The position numbers and the translations under genes were made by a program. Shown one piece after another: positions 46,083 to 57,499 of a stretch of 64,000 nt of DNA. This DNA comes from Proteles cristata cristata (Eukaryota; Chordata; Mammalia; Carnivora; Hyaenidae), in NCBI GenBank assembly GCA_017311185.1, contig JAESUZ010003530.1, positions 310,001-374,000 of the forward strand, given 5' to 3'. Under the pieces are notes generated by a model that made no database searches, had not been told where the DNA came from, and worked only from the letters and a program-made list of their open reading frames with translations. Numbering within the stretch: the first letter of the stretch is position 1; every line of letters starts with the position of its first letter.

Positions 46083-46355
46083 TCCACCCTCACAATAATT
46101 TTTTTAAATGTTTATTTCTTTTTGAAAGAGAGAAACAGAGAGTGAGCAGGAATGGGGGTGGGGGGTGGAGTGGGGTGGGGAAGCAGAGAGAGAGACACAC
46201 ACACAGAATCAGAAGGAGTCTCTAGGCTCTGAGCTGTCAGCACAGAGCCCAATGCAGGGCTTGAACTCTGAGACTGCAAGATCATGACCTGAGCCGAAGC
46301 CAGACACCTAACCGACTGAGCCACCCAGTCACCCCTACCCTCGCAATAGTTCAAT
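46083..46355 (-). mobile_element. CAN-SINE
   Basis: Insert about 46100-46335; flanks ccaccctcacaataatt and ctaccctcgcaatagtt. Holds a G-rich GGGGTGG tract (46153-46182). Confidence 0.92.
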
Positions 46356-46911
46356 AAGGACAGATACTTTTACATGAAACATTAAAAATTGTTCTGTTTG
46401 CATAAAAATTCCTTTTACATAGTTTTTCAAGGATTATCTGTTGAAGAGGAGGATACTTGGCTTCAGAATTTAAATGAGAGGAGTAATAAAGACAGTAAAA
46501 TAAATGGGAGACAGTATTTAATATTGAGCAGTTTATATTTAATGATTAGATGAACTAATGAATAAAATGAATTAACACTTTGCAAAGGGGTTGTGTTCCC
46601 AGGGTTGGTTTTTGTAACTTAGTTATTTTGAATTTGGGATGCATTCTCCCATAGAAACAATGTTATACTTAAGTCCCCCAAAAAATCCTACAAAGGCTGT
46701 TTACCCATAATGTAGCAATAAAATGTAGAAAAGTAATGGCATTGTGTAAGGATGCTTAAACATTTTTGAATACAGGTGTTTGAGGAAAAGTGACTTTAAT
46801 CAGGAGAAGAGATGGTACATGAAAAATATGTAGTGACTCTCAAAGGGACTTCTGAGACCTTTCAAAGATCATGGAGGGCATTGTGACTTTTTTAATATCT
46901 ATTTTCACCTT
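46356..46911. other. no recognised feature
   Basis: AT-rich intergenic DNA; nothing recognised. Confidence 0.5.
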
Positions 46912-47148
46912 AAAATACACGCATTTCTGGGGTGCCTGGGTGGCCCAGTCAGTTAAGCTTCCGACTTCGACTCAGGTCATGATCTCACAGTTTGTGGGTT
47001 CGAGCCCCTGGTAGGGCTCTGGGCTGACAGCTTAGAGCCTAGAGCGTCTTTCGGATTCTGTCTCTCTCGCTCTCTGCCCCTCCCCCACTCACGCTATGTC
47101 TGTTTCTCAAAAATAAACAAACGTTAAAAAATTAAAATGTATGCATTT
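46912..47148 (+). mobile_element. feliform CAN-SINE
   Basis: Insert about 46928-47130; flanks aaaatacacgcatttct and aaaatgtatgcatttct. Confidence 0.93.
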
Positions 47149-47161
47149 CTTTCTCTTTGTA

Positions 47162-47414
47162 CAATCTTAGGCTATTCTTTTTTTTTTTTTTTAATGTTTA
47201 TTTATTCCTAGGAGACAGAGAGAGAGAGACAGCGTGAGCAGGGGAGGGTCAGAGAGAGAGGGAGTCACAGAAACAGGCTCCAGGCTCTGAGCCGGCAGTC
47301 AGCACAGAGCCCGACGCGGGGCTCGAACCCACGAACCACGAGATCATGACCTAAGCGAAAGTCGGACGCTTAACCGACTAAGCCACCCAGGCGCCCCAAT
47401 CTTAGGCTATTCTT
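47162..47414 (-). mobile_element. CAN-SINE, young subfamily
   Basis: Insert 47180-47396 with perfect 18-bp flanks (caatcttaggctattctt) and a clean 14-T tail; near-consensus head and body. Confidence 0.97.
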
Positions 47415-48689
47415 ATCATCAGCAGGATCATTATCGTTTGCCTGGTAGGCAATTGACAACTGTTTTGTTTTCAGTTGGCTGGAAAGGTAGAAACAAAGCA
47501 AGATGGAAGTTTGGGGGAAATTTCTCTTAATTGGAAAAGAGTTGTAAGAGATGAACATATCATAAACAGCAAATAAGTATTTATCACATGTCTCAGTATT
47601 CGTATTTTTAAAAAAGATGATGCGTTACGCTCTTGAGAAGTTTACTATTTACACAGGGCGTAAGATCTACACGGAGAAAGAAAAGGCTCCACCTGGTAAG
47701 ACTCCCTTGGGTGTCAATCAAGGAGAGGGCTGTTCGGAGTAGGGAGTGACCTTTGGGGCCAGGGAGGGGGAAGACCTTGAAACCGGCCTTTGGAGGAGGA
47801 TTTCAGTCAGGAGGGGGCTGGGAGAGTGTATGAGGTGGAATTAACCGAATGGCACTTGATAGAAAATATAAGAAAAGAGACATCGTGAGAGCACGATTTC
47901 ACCTAAAGAGAAAGAATATGGTGGAGAAAAGGCTGCCTGATGAATTTCCCCCATGGACGCTGTACAATGGCTCAGGGAAAGTTGGTGCTGGCTAGAGCCA
48001 ACTAGGAATAACGATCTTGGAGCCCCTAAGTGACCAGGAAGCACGCCATCAGAATTTCAGAGGTGTCGGCAACTCAGGTTGTACCTTAATATATCTAGGT
48101 GTTTCTATAGCATTTGTGAAATTTTATCATCTCCTGCCTGTCGATTCTGGTAATGTGTTCTATCAGACAAATCCCACTGATTTTTAAAGAAGGAACTTCT
48201 GAAACCCTTGCCTTTGGTATTAGAGGACACTAAGTTAAAAGAAAAAAAAAAAAAAAAGACCTCAAGTCCCCTTTGCCAGCACTCCCGATTGCTCCCCGCT
48301 GCTTCCTTCTCTTCTTCCTCTTCCTTGTTGGACCCTGACCAAACCACTCATTCTCTGGGGCCCGTTTTATTACTTCTAAATGAGAACGGAACTAGATTAC
48401 TTATTGCTTCCAATTCTAACTAACTAGATTATGAAATTTTCCAAAATGACAAAACACAGCAAACCATGAGGTCAAGGCCTGATTCTACCGCTCAAATCAA
48501 ACAGTTGTGGTTTCCACAAGAGCTCCTTTTGATAAAACGCAGATGATTCCGTTATCCATTTTCTTCTCCAGAATTAGGGGAATCTGCGCTCAGAGCTGCT
48601 AAGGGGGCAATGGGATTTATCTAGAAAAAGTGGTGTGGCATGCGTAGGCTTTTTCCCTCCAGTGAAAAAAAAGTGGCGAGGGTCACCGC
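47415..48689. other. upstream region of APPL2; no recognised gene
   Basis: Unique-looking DNA including an A-run (48241-48256). No repeat family recognised over about 1.2 kb, which is unusual in this window and fits a promoter-proximal region. Confidence 0.55.
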
Positions 48690-49420
48690 GGCAAAAATCT
48701 GTTCGCTTCGATTTCCTCCGATTCAAAAGTTTTCTGGGCAGCCGCAAGTAGATAAACCTTATCGTTGCGCTCTCGAGTTTGGCGTTTGGGGCTTTAATAT
48801 GCAAGGACCAGCTTTTAAGCAGGCGGCTCCCTAAACGCAGCCCTTGACACCATCCACCGCGAGCACTGAGCAGCCGGGCCCGCTCTACGTGCTGCGGCTT
48901 CCCGCGAGGCACAGTGCGACGGAAGCGGGGCCGCCACACTTCCGGTAGCTCACCCGCACGCTCGCCACACTTCCTGTTGATCCGGCTCCGCGGAGGGCTG
49001 GGCTGGGAGGAGGGCCGGCGGGTGGGCGGGAGGCTGCGGGGGCGGCGGCCAGTGGCCAGGCGTGGGCGCGCGCGGGGCCGCGGCGGGCACGGAGCGTCAG
49101 CCTCGTCGCTACAGCCCGGAGCACCCTCGGCGGCCGCGCCTCCCGCCCTCCGGTCCTCCTGTCCGGCTCCGCGCCACCATGCCCGCCGTGGACAAGCTCC
49201 TGCTGGAGGAGGCGTTGCAGGACAGCCCCCAGGTACCCCTCGCCGCTCCGGTCACCTCGCTCGGGGGCTGGAGGCCGGGGAGGCCCCTCAAGCCTCGGGA
49301 TGAAGGCCTGGGGCGCGCAGGGCCGGCCGGCCGGGAGGGGGCACCCCTCAGGCGGGGCTGGAGAACCCGGGAAAGCTCCCCGCGGCCGGAGTCTGTGGCG
49401 TGACCCCTTTCCAGAGTCAG
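48690..49420 (+). promoter_or_regulatory. APPL2: CpG island promoter of APPL2
   Basis: Base composition changes abruptly from AT-rich DNA to very GC-rich, CpG-dense DNA around exon 1. No TATA box is evident, as is usual for a CpG-island housekeeping promoter. Two ETS-type motifs are visible: ACTTCCGG at 48938-48945 and ACTTCCTG at 48969-48976. Several GGGCGG-like GC boxes lie at about 49015-49045. The start site was not determined; the ETS pair about 210-240 bp upstream of the ATG is a plausible core promoter. Transcription in the opposite direction is common for such islands, but no gene on the minus strand is recognisable here. Confidence 0.85.
49179..49232 (+). CDS. APPL2: APPL2 coding exon 1 (N-terminus)
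   Basis: This exon encodes the first 18 residues, MPAVDKLLLEEALQDSPQ, which match the start of APPL2, the adaptor protein with BAR, PH and PTB domains that acts on Rab5-positive early endosomes. APPL1 begins differently (MPGIDKL...), which favours APPL2. The ATG sits in a good Kozak context (gccaccATGc, A at -3) inside a CpG island. The exon ends in CAG followed by a GTACC donor at 49233, giving a phase-0 junction (54 nt, 18 codons). Joined to 56395-56493, the frame continues into TRSLLSVFEEDAG, as in APPL2. The 5' UTR extends upstream to an unknown start site. In human the gene is on 12q23.3 (from memory). Certainty is high because both exons match in sequence, phase and order. Confidence 0.96.
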
Positions 49421-49618
49421 CTGAAACTGATGCTGCCCGGCCTAAACTCGGGCTCCCCCGCTTCGCTGAGCGCCTCCGGCAGATAATTTAACCGTTTTGT
49501 GCCGCACTTTTATCCTGGGTAACTCAGGGGTAATCATTGTATCCGCCTCCTAGAGCTGTCAGATTGTTTAGCAGGCAACGTCTGGTAGAGAAGTAGTCAA
49601 TCTTAGTTATTTTCATCC

Positions 49619-49677
49619 CTGCTACTATTACTGCTACTACTGCTGCTGCTGCTGCTACTACTACTACTACTACTGCT
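49619..49677 (+). repeat. CTA/CTG trinucleotide tract in APPL2 intron 1
   Basis: Imperfect trinucleotide array of CTA, CTG and ATT-type units, with a pure run of about five CTG units in the middle followed by six CTA units. It begins about 390 bp downstream of the exon 1 donor. CTG/CAG tracts are often length-polymorphic; this one is short and interrupted. Confidence 0.9.
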
Positions 49678-50664
49678 TTACTACTGATGCGATAGGTCCT
49701 GGTGGATTTAGGGCCAAGACGGGAGGCAGGGAGCCCAGATCTCTTTCCCAGCGCTACCTTCGGCACAGTTTTCCCATGTCAAGAGAGTATGACAACACCT
49801 GCCTCATTTGTCACTCGGGGGAACTTCATTAGCACGCTCGAGATGAAAGTTAAGTCCTCTGAGCTCTGCGGATGAAAGCCGCTGCGTAAATACGGCAGAT
49901 GCGTGCAGAATGACCTGAGTTTATGATACAATGGGCTGGCTGCTTCTCTTCAAGGAACTTCTGTTCTCCATTAGCATTTCCCCAGCTTCATATCCCCTCT
50001 CCTGGTTGTGGGTTATTTAAAGAAGTCACTTTATTCCCAGGTGTCTCAATTCTTGAAAAATTCTTATGAGATTCACCTATTTGCCTTCTCTTCTCGGTTC
50101 CTTTATTTTTTCTTTTTAGCACGTTGTGCTCTTTGATGGACTTAGCTACACCTACTCTGCATCTAGCCAGTTCAGTTCAGATAAGTCGTCAAAGGGCTGC
50201 GTGCTTAGTTTTCTTCTGTCCGTTTTTTTTTTCTTTCCCTGTGATCATCTTTAGGTAGGCAAGTAAGAAACTTGAGCAAGCTGTGACTTTTTTTTTAATT
50301 GGCATCCGCTGGTCTGATGGACTTTTCAAAGGGCTCTTTGAAGGCTTCAGACGGGCATTTTAATGGGATCAAAGCCCTTTGGAGAAGTCATTTTGTGCAT
50401 CCCCACACATAGTATGAGATGTGAAGATAATAAGGTAGAATTTGGGATTTCCGTTTACTGTGTAGTTGGAGAAACTGACTGCAAAGACGCCTCGCTTTCC
50501 TAGCTGATCATAGTGATGGGCTGAGCCGGGTCAGAGAGGTTGCGCTAACTGATTCTTCCACGTTGCCCTCACTGGTAAGTCACGTTCTGCATTTTTGGCT
50601 CCCACTAAAGCAAACAGGCACAGTTTCGGAGTCGTTTATGGGGTTTGCTCAGCTGTGAGGCAAG

Positions 50665-50830
50665 TACGTGAGGAAACCTGAGTCCTGATTCTTGCTCTCC
50701 CACTAACTTGTCATGTGACTGGGGCAAGTCACTCATCCCCACCCTGTGACTGAGTCAATTTGCTCCTCCACAGAATGAGGGATATGGAGCAGATGAACTT
50801 GAAGGGGCTTTAGAAGCTCAAGATTCTCTC
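50665..50830 (+). repeat. MIR
   Basis: ctgagtcctgattcttgctc, gtgactggggcaagtcactc, tgctcctccacagaatgagg. Confidence 0.8.
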
Positions 50831-51159
50831 ACAGAGCATGGTTTGTAACTTTGAGCTTGTTTGTGGAAGAGGAGGTTGTGTGGCATAGGCATTCTTATGT
50901 AATGCCCCTCTTCACGCAGGGAATTTGTTACTGCCTTGGGGAGTTGGGTGTCCCCCTGCCTGGATCCTTCATGAGGTTGTTCAGTGGAAGCTAGCTCTCA
51001 AGAAGGTCTTCGATAATCATCAGAGTATATTTATTTAGCAGTCTTATATGGGGCATGTGCCTAAAGCAGCCTTTCTTCCAAGGAGACTCATAGATTTGGA
51101 ACTGGAGAGAATCTAATCCAAGTCCTTCATTTTATGTGAGAAGAGTAAAAACAATAACA

Positions 51160-51400
51160 AACCCCTGTATCATGCATGCATTTTATGTGTCAGGCGCTGT
51201 CTAAATCCTTCACCTGCGTTCATTCACTTAACGCTCCTGACAGTCGTTGAAGTAGTAGGTTTCCTATGAAAATGACCAAGGAGCAGAGAAGTTAAATAAC
51301 TTGCTCACAATTATACACACTACAGCGGCTGAGCCAGAATCGGAACCCAGGTAGTCTGCGTATATTGGTTCTAGCTGACCCCGCTAACCTAGCACCTGGG
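51160..51400 (-). repeat. MIR
   Basis: ttttatgtgtcaggcgctgt, aataacttgctcacaattat, ggctgagccagaatcggaac. Confidence 0.82.
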
Positions 51401-52364
51401 TTTTCTGTCATCGGTGACCTAATGTGTTGTTCCACTGAAAGGAAAAGATCCTGAGAAACCCTCTATGGTTTGTTTGTTCTGGTTTTATGAAGAGCAGTTA
51501 TGAGGGTTGCTGCAGTAACCTGCAAAGGATTGATTAATGAACACAAGGCTTTTGTATTTGAACTCAGTGACCCAAGAAGAGCTGAATAGCCGTTGGCCGC
51601 CCTCAGACACATCTATTCACTTCCCCCTGCGCGGTGTGTGGACAGTAAGACCCGTCTGGGCACACACGCGTTATTCCGGGTCGCATCTGCCGTGTGAGAT
51701 GCATGCAGTTTTAGGGACTAAGATACTCGTTCGTCTCCATGGCTCCTGGCGAGCCCCTGCCTTGTCAGGCGCTGCTAGATGCTGGGAGTGAAGTGACAAG
51801 GTATGAACGCCCGCCCGCCACCAGTGCACAGTCTGTTCCGGGACACAGATAAGCAAGCAGTCCCAGGGCTGTGTGAACTCGCCGCCCCTGCTCCTAGGAG
51901 AGGCTTAGTGTCCTTTGTTTATGCAGTATGCTTTGGAGATAAGGCGCAGACAAAAACTGTTGCTCACTATTTCTTGATTTTTGTTTGTTTCCTTTGCACT
52001 TGGCATAACTGAAGCACAGGGAAATTAAAGACTTAGTTCTGAGCTTGTGCAGTGAGTGGTCCAACTGGGAACAGCCATCCTTGACCAAGCCAGGCTTTCC
52101 CTTACTCGTGCAAGATGCCTCAGAACAGCTTGGCGGTTCTGTCTTCATTGTGAAAATAACACATATATTTGACAATTAGAGTTATTAAGATTGTGCCGTT
52201 GTACAATCAGATATTATTCTGGAGAATAAAAAAAAATGTTTATTGGGGAACACAGTTTCTTTAAGATGCAGGGGTGATGTGGAGCTGAGGCTCTGTCCGT
52301 AGGGCCTCTGGTTTGGTTTTTCTGGTGAGTCATACTCACTCTTAAGAGTATAGAGTAGTAGAAA

Positions 52365-52475
52365 AAGGATGGGATTGAAATTCAAACTCTGCCACTGTTA
52401 CATTATGCAGGTTACTCAGCCTCTCTGAACTTGTGTTTTGACATGTGTAAAATTAGAATAAAAATGGTTACTTAA
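52365..52475 (+). repeat. MIR
   Basis: attcaaactctgccactgtt, ttactcagcctctctgaact, catgtgtaaaattagaataa. Confidence 0.75.
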
Positions 52476-53009
52476 TGGAATTCTTAGGAAGACTCAACAA
52501 CGTGCAAGTAAGTAAAGTGGCTTCCTGCTTGCATATCTTTGTAATGCCATCAATGATTGCTGCTATTGTCTTTATAAGTGATAGGCACCATTGTCTTTCA
52601 GACTTTCAAGTAGAGTCTTTGATGTCTGATGTACCTGTGCCTGGTGCTTGGTCTCATTCCTTATGACTAAGAACATTCCTGTTGTTCCGGATAGAAATTG
52701 AAGCAGATATGGAGCTGATATGTGGATATCAAACCAGTGCCTAAGATAGCTGGGTGTATATTTTTCCAGCTGTGATCACGGCCTCAGTAAATTAGAAAGA
52801 CTGGACTTTCCTTGCCAGTGCTAATGGGGGTCATGATAAACATGTCCAGAGTGTAAGGAAACAAAACACTCGTGATACAAGTCTTTGGCAGTTATCATAG
52901 GTGAGAACATGACCGTAAGATGGCCAAATGGAAGCCAGCTCCAGGGGCACTTGGGCCGTAGCCCACAGAGCATGCCCACTGGTACAGCTCACTGCTGGGT
53001 GACAGGTGC

Positions 53010-53235
53010 GGGAGGAAGCGTGGCCATCGGTGCCAGACAGACCTGGATTTACATCCCTGCCCTGTGCTTCCCAGCCTCGGGAGGCTGAGCAAGTTTCTTA
53101 ACCTTGATGAGCCTTAGTTTTATCATCTGTAAAAGGGGTTACGTATCCATGATATCTACCTCCTAAAGTTGTTGGAAGGATTCAGTAAAATAGCAAATAT
53201 TTAGTGCCCAGCACAGTGTCTCACACCTTCAAGGC
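53010..53235 (+). repeat. MIR
   Basis: gacagacctggatttacatc, ttaaccttgatgagccttag, gttgttggaaggattcagta. Confidence 0.82.
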
Positions 53236-53764
53236 GGGTAAAGGAATTTAAGGTTTTTTTCTATTCTCTTTGTGGAGGACATTTACACGAGCCTTCCCTT
53301 TTCATCTTAACCTATCATTTTCCACTCAATTTTATCCCTAATAGTTTTGAAAGCAATGACTAGGACTCAACTAAATGGATATCATTAGTATTTTAAAAAA
53401 TTAAATATTCTCAATCCAATTGTATCATTCTTTCCTTCTCATTTTCCTAGACATATTAGTTATAGCAAAGAAAGACACCAGGATCATAATAAACATGGGT
53501 GAATTCTGTAGCGTTGACACCATGATGATAAAAAGATGAAAAGGTCCTTTAATATTAGATAACATGTATAGCTAACTATTGCTGTGATGTCAGAGTGAAA
53601 TCATACACAGACTCGTGTTCCTTTCCGAGTCTTCTAGATGCTCCACTTGTAGCTGCTCTCTCTGTGTCTTCAGTAAACTCTGCTCTCGCTTAAAAACATG
53701 AAATCATATGTGTAAAGCCTTTATTGTCTTTACTTTAGTAAGTAATCAAAGTTCATTATTGTCC

Positions 53765-53885
53765 TATTCATTGTCGTCTGCTATCACCATATGTCACATA
53801 TTAGTGGGCACTTTATGTATATTCAAGATCTCATTAACCCTGCAAATTAGTGTCAGAGTCTGAATTTGGACCCAGGACTGACATG
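53765..53885 (-). repeat. MIR fragment
   Basis: atctcattaaccctgcaaat and gtctgaatttggacccagga in reverse MIR order, with the middle lost. Confidence 0.6.
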
Positions 53886-54062
53886 GTCCCCCAAGGTGCT
53901 CCCAGATCCTTTGAGACGTGCAGAAGGCTGTAAGCTCCTGGAGAACATAGAGTCGATTCTAATCACCTTTGAATAGCAGTTCCCAGCACAATGTTTCATC
54001 AGATATCGGATGGAGGCAGAGACGTATGCATCAATGATTGAATGCAGTCTTTTTTCCCAAAA

Positions 54063-54300
54063 TAAAAAGTATATTTATTTATTTTTAAGTTTTATTTACT
54101 TCGAGGAAGAGAGAGGAAGCATGAGCAGGGGAGGGGCAGAGAGAGAGAGAGAGAGAGAGAATCTCAAGCAGGCTCAGTGCCTTCAGTGTGGAGCCTGATA
54201 TGGGGCTTGAACTCACTAACCTTGAGATCATGACCTGAGCCGAAACCAAGAGTTGGACGCTTAACTGACTGAGCCACCCAGGCACCCCTAAAAAGTATAC
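54063..54300 (-). mobile_element. CAN-SINE in APPL2 intron 1
   Basis: Insert about 54073-54288; flanks aaaaagtata on both sides. Confidence 0.93.
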
Positions 54301-54578
54301 TTTAAAAAGATAGAATGGAGAGTTCTAACCCAATGTTTTTCACCTACTGGTTGACATCCATGAGTCGATGATGAGATCCAGTGGGTCACAGTTCTGATTT
54401 TTGTTTTCAAATGGAATAGTACAGAGAAAAATCATTATATATGCATAAGAATGATGAACATTGGTAAAATGTGTTTCGTGCTGTTACTTTTAATTTTAAA
54501 GTTTGATGGACTCTGCTTAGCACACAAATTACATACTGTATGAACTCTGATATTTTGCTATCATCGAGAGCTTTTTAA

Positions 54579-54878
54579 AAACCTATCCGACATCTTTATT
54601 CATGGCCTCTGGTGTCTCTGTTAAAAAGGACTGATACTAAAGAGAGTACACTAGTCGCAGAGCAGGTATTTTTAGCCTTAAAGGCCTCGGGCAAAGCCAG
54701 GACAAGAGTGTATTGCTGTGAAGTGCATCAGAGTTTGTGGAACAAAATCAAGGGTACACTGAACGATCCAAATGCCCTGATAATTGAGGGTGCTTTGAAT
54801 CCAGTTATTGCTCTCTTACCTGAGCTGTTAGAAAAAGAAGGAATTGAAATTCATTTGCAGGGAAATAATGAGCCTTAA
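54579..54878 (+). other. unidentified open stretch in APPL2 intron 1, possible retrocopy fragment
   Basis: After a stop codon at 54576 the frame stays open for 99 codons to a TAA at 54876. The listed start at 54612 is GTG, so no ATG begins the frame. The peptide has an ordinary protein-like composition, mixing hydrophobic and charged residues (for example LNPVIALLPELLEKEGIE), and is not low-complexity, unlike most spurious frames here. An ATTAAA lies at about 54915, shortly after the stop, which would fit the 3' end of a processed copy, but a SINE follows at once and no poly-A tail or target duplication is seen. I do not recognise the protein. It could be a truncated processed pseudogene, a domesticated or fossil transposase piece, or chance. 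Confidence 0.35.
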
Positions 54879-54917
54879 TAGGTTATTCCTTGTAAAGTGC
54901 TTTGATACCATCTTATT

Positions 54918-55180
54918 AAAGGCATTTCTCGGGCCGCCTGGGTGGCTCAGTCAGTTAAGTATCCAACTTTGGCTCAGGTCATGATCTCACGGTCGTGGGT
55001 TCAAGCCCCACATCAGGCTCTGTGCCGACAGCTAGCTCAGAGCCTGGAGCCTGTTTCAGATTCTGTGTATCCTTCTCTCTCTGACCCGCCCCCCCCACTG
55101 CCCCTCCCCTCCCCCCCGCTCATGCTGTCTCTCTCTTTCTCAGAAATAAATTAAAAAAAATTTTTTTTAAAACATTTCTG
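54918..55180 (+). mobile_element. CAN-SINE in APPL2 intron 1
   Basis: Insert about 54930-55167; weak flanks (gcatttct and acatttct). C-rich run at 55088-55120. Confidence 0.92.
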
Positions 55181-55970
55181 TAACACTGTCCATTCTGTGC
55201 TTCATGATTCTGTGCTTCATGGGTTATTTTCAGAGATTCTGTTATCACTGGCATAATATTTTAGATTCCCACCGTGCTGGACACATTAAGTAAAGTCCCT
55301 TGAGTAGATAGATACAGTCACTTACGTGACACCTTGATACTTCTTTAGATGCCACCTAATATGTAAATATTTGTTTAGAGTTCACTCTGTGCAGGTTCTA
55401 TGCGTAAGTATGACAGGAAGTACCTTACATCTGATGACCTTGCTCAGCTGCTTCAGGGCACTGGGTAGTTAGTCTTCCTGAAGGAACTGAGCTCTCTCTC
55501 GTTCTTGTTAAGTCGCTGTTTCAGTTTTCTGCCCAGATCTACCACTGGTGGACCCAGGATAGATCTGGAAATTTCCTGGCTGTTAGTTTAGAGTTGGCTT
55601 AATAAAAGATGACAAAAGACATGAAAATTGACCTTAGTATCTTAAGAGGAAAGAATGACACACTCCTGCAAGATGTCCAAGATTGCAGAAAACCAGACAG
55701 ATGGCTGGCTGTTGGGGTGATGGACTGCTGGGCGTCCACACCCCAGGTAAACACACAGCCCTGACGTTGTGTTCAGTTTATGGGCTGGAAAGGAGAGGCT
55801 GCCTTTTAACTTTTTTTTCTTCATTGGATGGACTCCCCTGGTGCGTAGGTAAGGGCTAAGTTGAAACAGATAGTAGTGCCGGAGTCTTAACTCTTTAAAT
55901 ATTGGCTTTCTTTCTCTGGCCTCGACACTTGAATTTTACTCAGTTTGCCTCTGCTTTGTAGTCTGAGGGC

Positions 55971-56228
55971 TTAGAAAATCAGTTCTAATGCCTTTTTGTT
56001 TTGTTTTTTTTTAACGTTTATTTATTTTTGAGTGACAGAGAACATGAGAGGGGGACAAGCAGAGAGAGAGAGGGAGGCACAGAATCTGAAGCAGGCTCCA
56101 GGCTCTGAACTGTCAGCACAAGGCCCAACACAGGGCTCCAACCTGCCAACCGTGAGATCATGACCTGAGCCGAAGTCAGAGGTTTAACCGACTGAGCCAC
56201 CTAGGCGCCCTAGAAAAGCAGTTCTAAA
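55971..56228 (-). mobile_element. CAN-SINE in APPL2 intron 1
   Basis: Insert about 55990-56210; flanks tagaaaatcagttctaa and tagaaaagcagttctaa. Ends 185 bp before exon 2. Confidence 0.94.
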
Positions 56229-56394
56229 CTGAAGCTCCAGAAATCAGCTCTTCCTGCTATTATCAGTAAAAGAATAAAGCTAGAGGATAGGCCCCTTCCC
56301 TCTCCACATCTCAGAGGTGTGTGTGTGTTTTCTACCTCCTTTGTAACTTTTCCACTTAGAAATAAAATCGACTTCATTTCTTCTTTTCTTGTAG

Positions 56395-56493
56395 ACTCGC
56401 TCTTTACTGAGTGTTTTTGAAGAAGATGCGGGCACCCTCACAGATTATACCAACCAGCTACTCCAGGCAATGCAGCGCGTCTATGGAGCCCAG
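56395..56493 (+). CDS. APPL2: APPL2 coding exon 2 (start of BAR domain)
   Basis: The exon has 99 nt, or 33 codons, phase 0 at both ends. It is preceded by a pyrimidine-rich tract and acceptor (ttcttttcttgtag) and followed by a GTATCT donor at 56494. It encodes residues 19-51, starting TRSLLSVFEEDAG and ending QAMQRVYGAQ, the first helix region of the APPL BAR domain. The sequence agrees with APPL2 rather than APPL1, which has SLLGVFEEDATAISNYMNQL here. In the known protein the BAR-PH unit dimerises and binds curved endosomal membrane and Rab GTPases; this exon is only the opening of that unit. The next exon, expected to begin with a residue run like NEMCLAT, was not found before position 64000. 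Confidence 0.96.
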
Positions 56494-57499
56494 GTATCTA
56501 CCTGTGCCCTCACTTGAGGAGGGGGAGGGAGAGGAGGAGAGGATGAGCCCTCTGCCTTCATCTTGAACTTCTCTCAGGAGGTTGGGGAATTTGAGTCAGA
56601 ATAACATCATTTAAAGTTTGGAAATAAAATCAGCATTGTCCATTCACTTTCAAAAACCGAGGACAATCTGGTTTTTTTTGCTTAAAAAAGAGCGTAATTT
56701 TCCTGTAACTAGTAAAACCAGTAGAAAAAGACCACATCGCTGGTTTTCTTTCTTTTTCTTTTTTTTAATTCAGCCCCACAGGGAAACATTTGAATCTCCT
56801 CTTCCTACTTGTGAATACGCAGGGTCAGTATTCTGAGACATGCTCTTTGTCTTTCTCCTAAATGGGAGTCTTAGATGTCCGCGCAGGCGGGTAGAGAGGC
56901 TCTTTTCAAGTGCTTCCTCTGAAAAGACTTGAGTCACACTTGTGGAACTGTTGGGTGGCTTCTTTGTTTTGAGGAACAAATATCTCTGACTTGCACAACA
57001 ATGCAAAATAAATTGCTGAGTAGCAAAAGTGAATCTCTTCAAGATCAAGAAGTGTCTGTGTATGTTACTTTCTAAGAGAAGGCTTAACAAATTGCTTAAA
57101 ATTTAGTGTCACCCATCACAATATTATGGCAGCCAATGCTTTTGCTTATTGATTCCTTGCTGACTTAAATCTGTGTGTGTTGATGTTTCTTTATCTCACC
57201 GATGACCTCTAAAGAAATGCCACACTCAGTATATAATACATATGTGTAAATGTGCATAGTCAGCTATTACATGTCTCCTAACATTCATATGTGATCATTT
57301 GTTATTGTCACTGTTTTATTGACCTTTGCCATGGAGGAGCTTACATTTGGGGTGGAGGACAGAGAAAACGGTTATGTAAGAGTGTTTGTGCCACTAGGAG
57401 AGGAGGTCACCTAACCCTGAGGAACTGTGCTCAGCACCCAGAGAGGGTGATTGTGGCCATTGACATTGACTGGATATTTCAGAGCTTCTGGGCATCATT

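Larger units (their letters stand above)
49233..56394 (+). other. APPL2: APPL2 intron 1
   Basis: A GT-AG intron of 7,162 bp between two phase-0 exons. It contains a CTA/CTG trinucleotide tract near its 5' end, five MIR remnants, three feliform SINEs and one unidentified open stretch at 54579-54878. Stretches between these, such as 49700-50660, 51400-52350, 53240-53760 and 55180-55970, show nothing I recognise. Confidence 0.9.

Noticed and set aside
1..48689. Possible upstream neighbour gene (in human C12orf75 lies beyond APPL2's 5' side)
   Set aside because: No exon-like sequence of it was recognised on the minus strand. From memory the human distance is larger than this window's upstream part.
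48574..48939. 121-codon minus-strand frame at the CpG island edge
   Set aside because: High-GC frames are often open by chance. No similarity was recognised, and its ATG end lies in the APPL2 promoter. A divergent transcript is possible but unsupported.
48914..49303. 129-codon plus-strand frame overlapping APPL2 exon 1 in another frame
   Set aside because: Arg/Gly/Pro/Ala-rich translation of CpG-island sequence that ignores the exon 1 splice donor.
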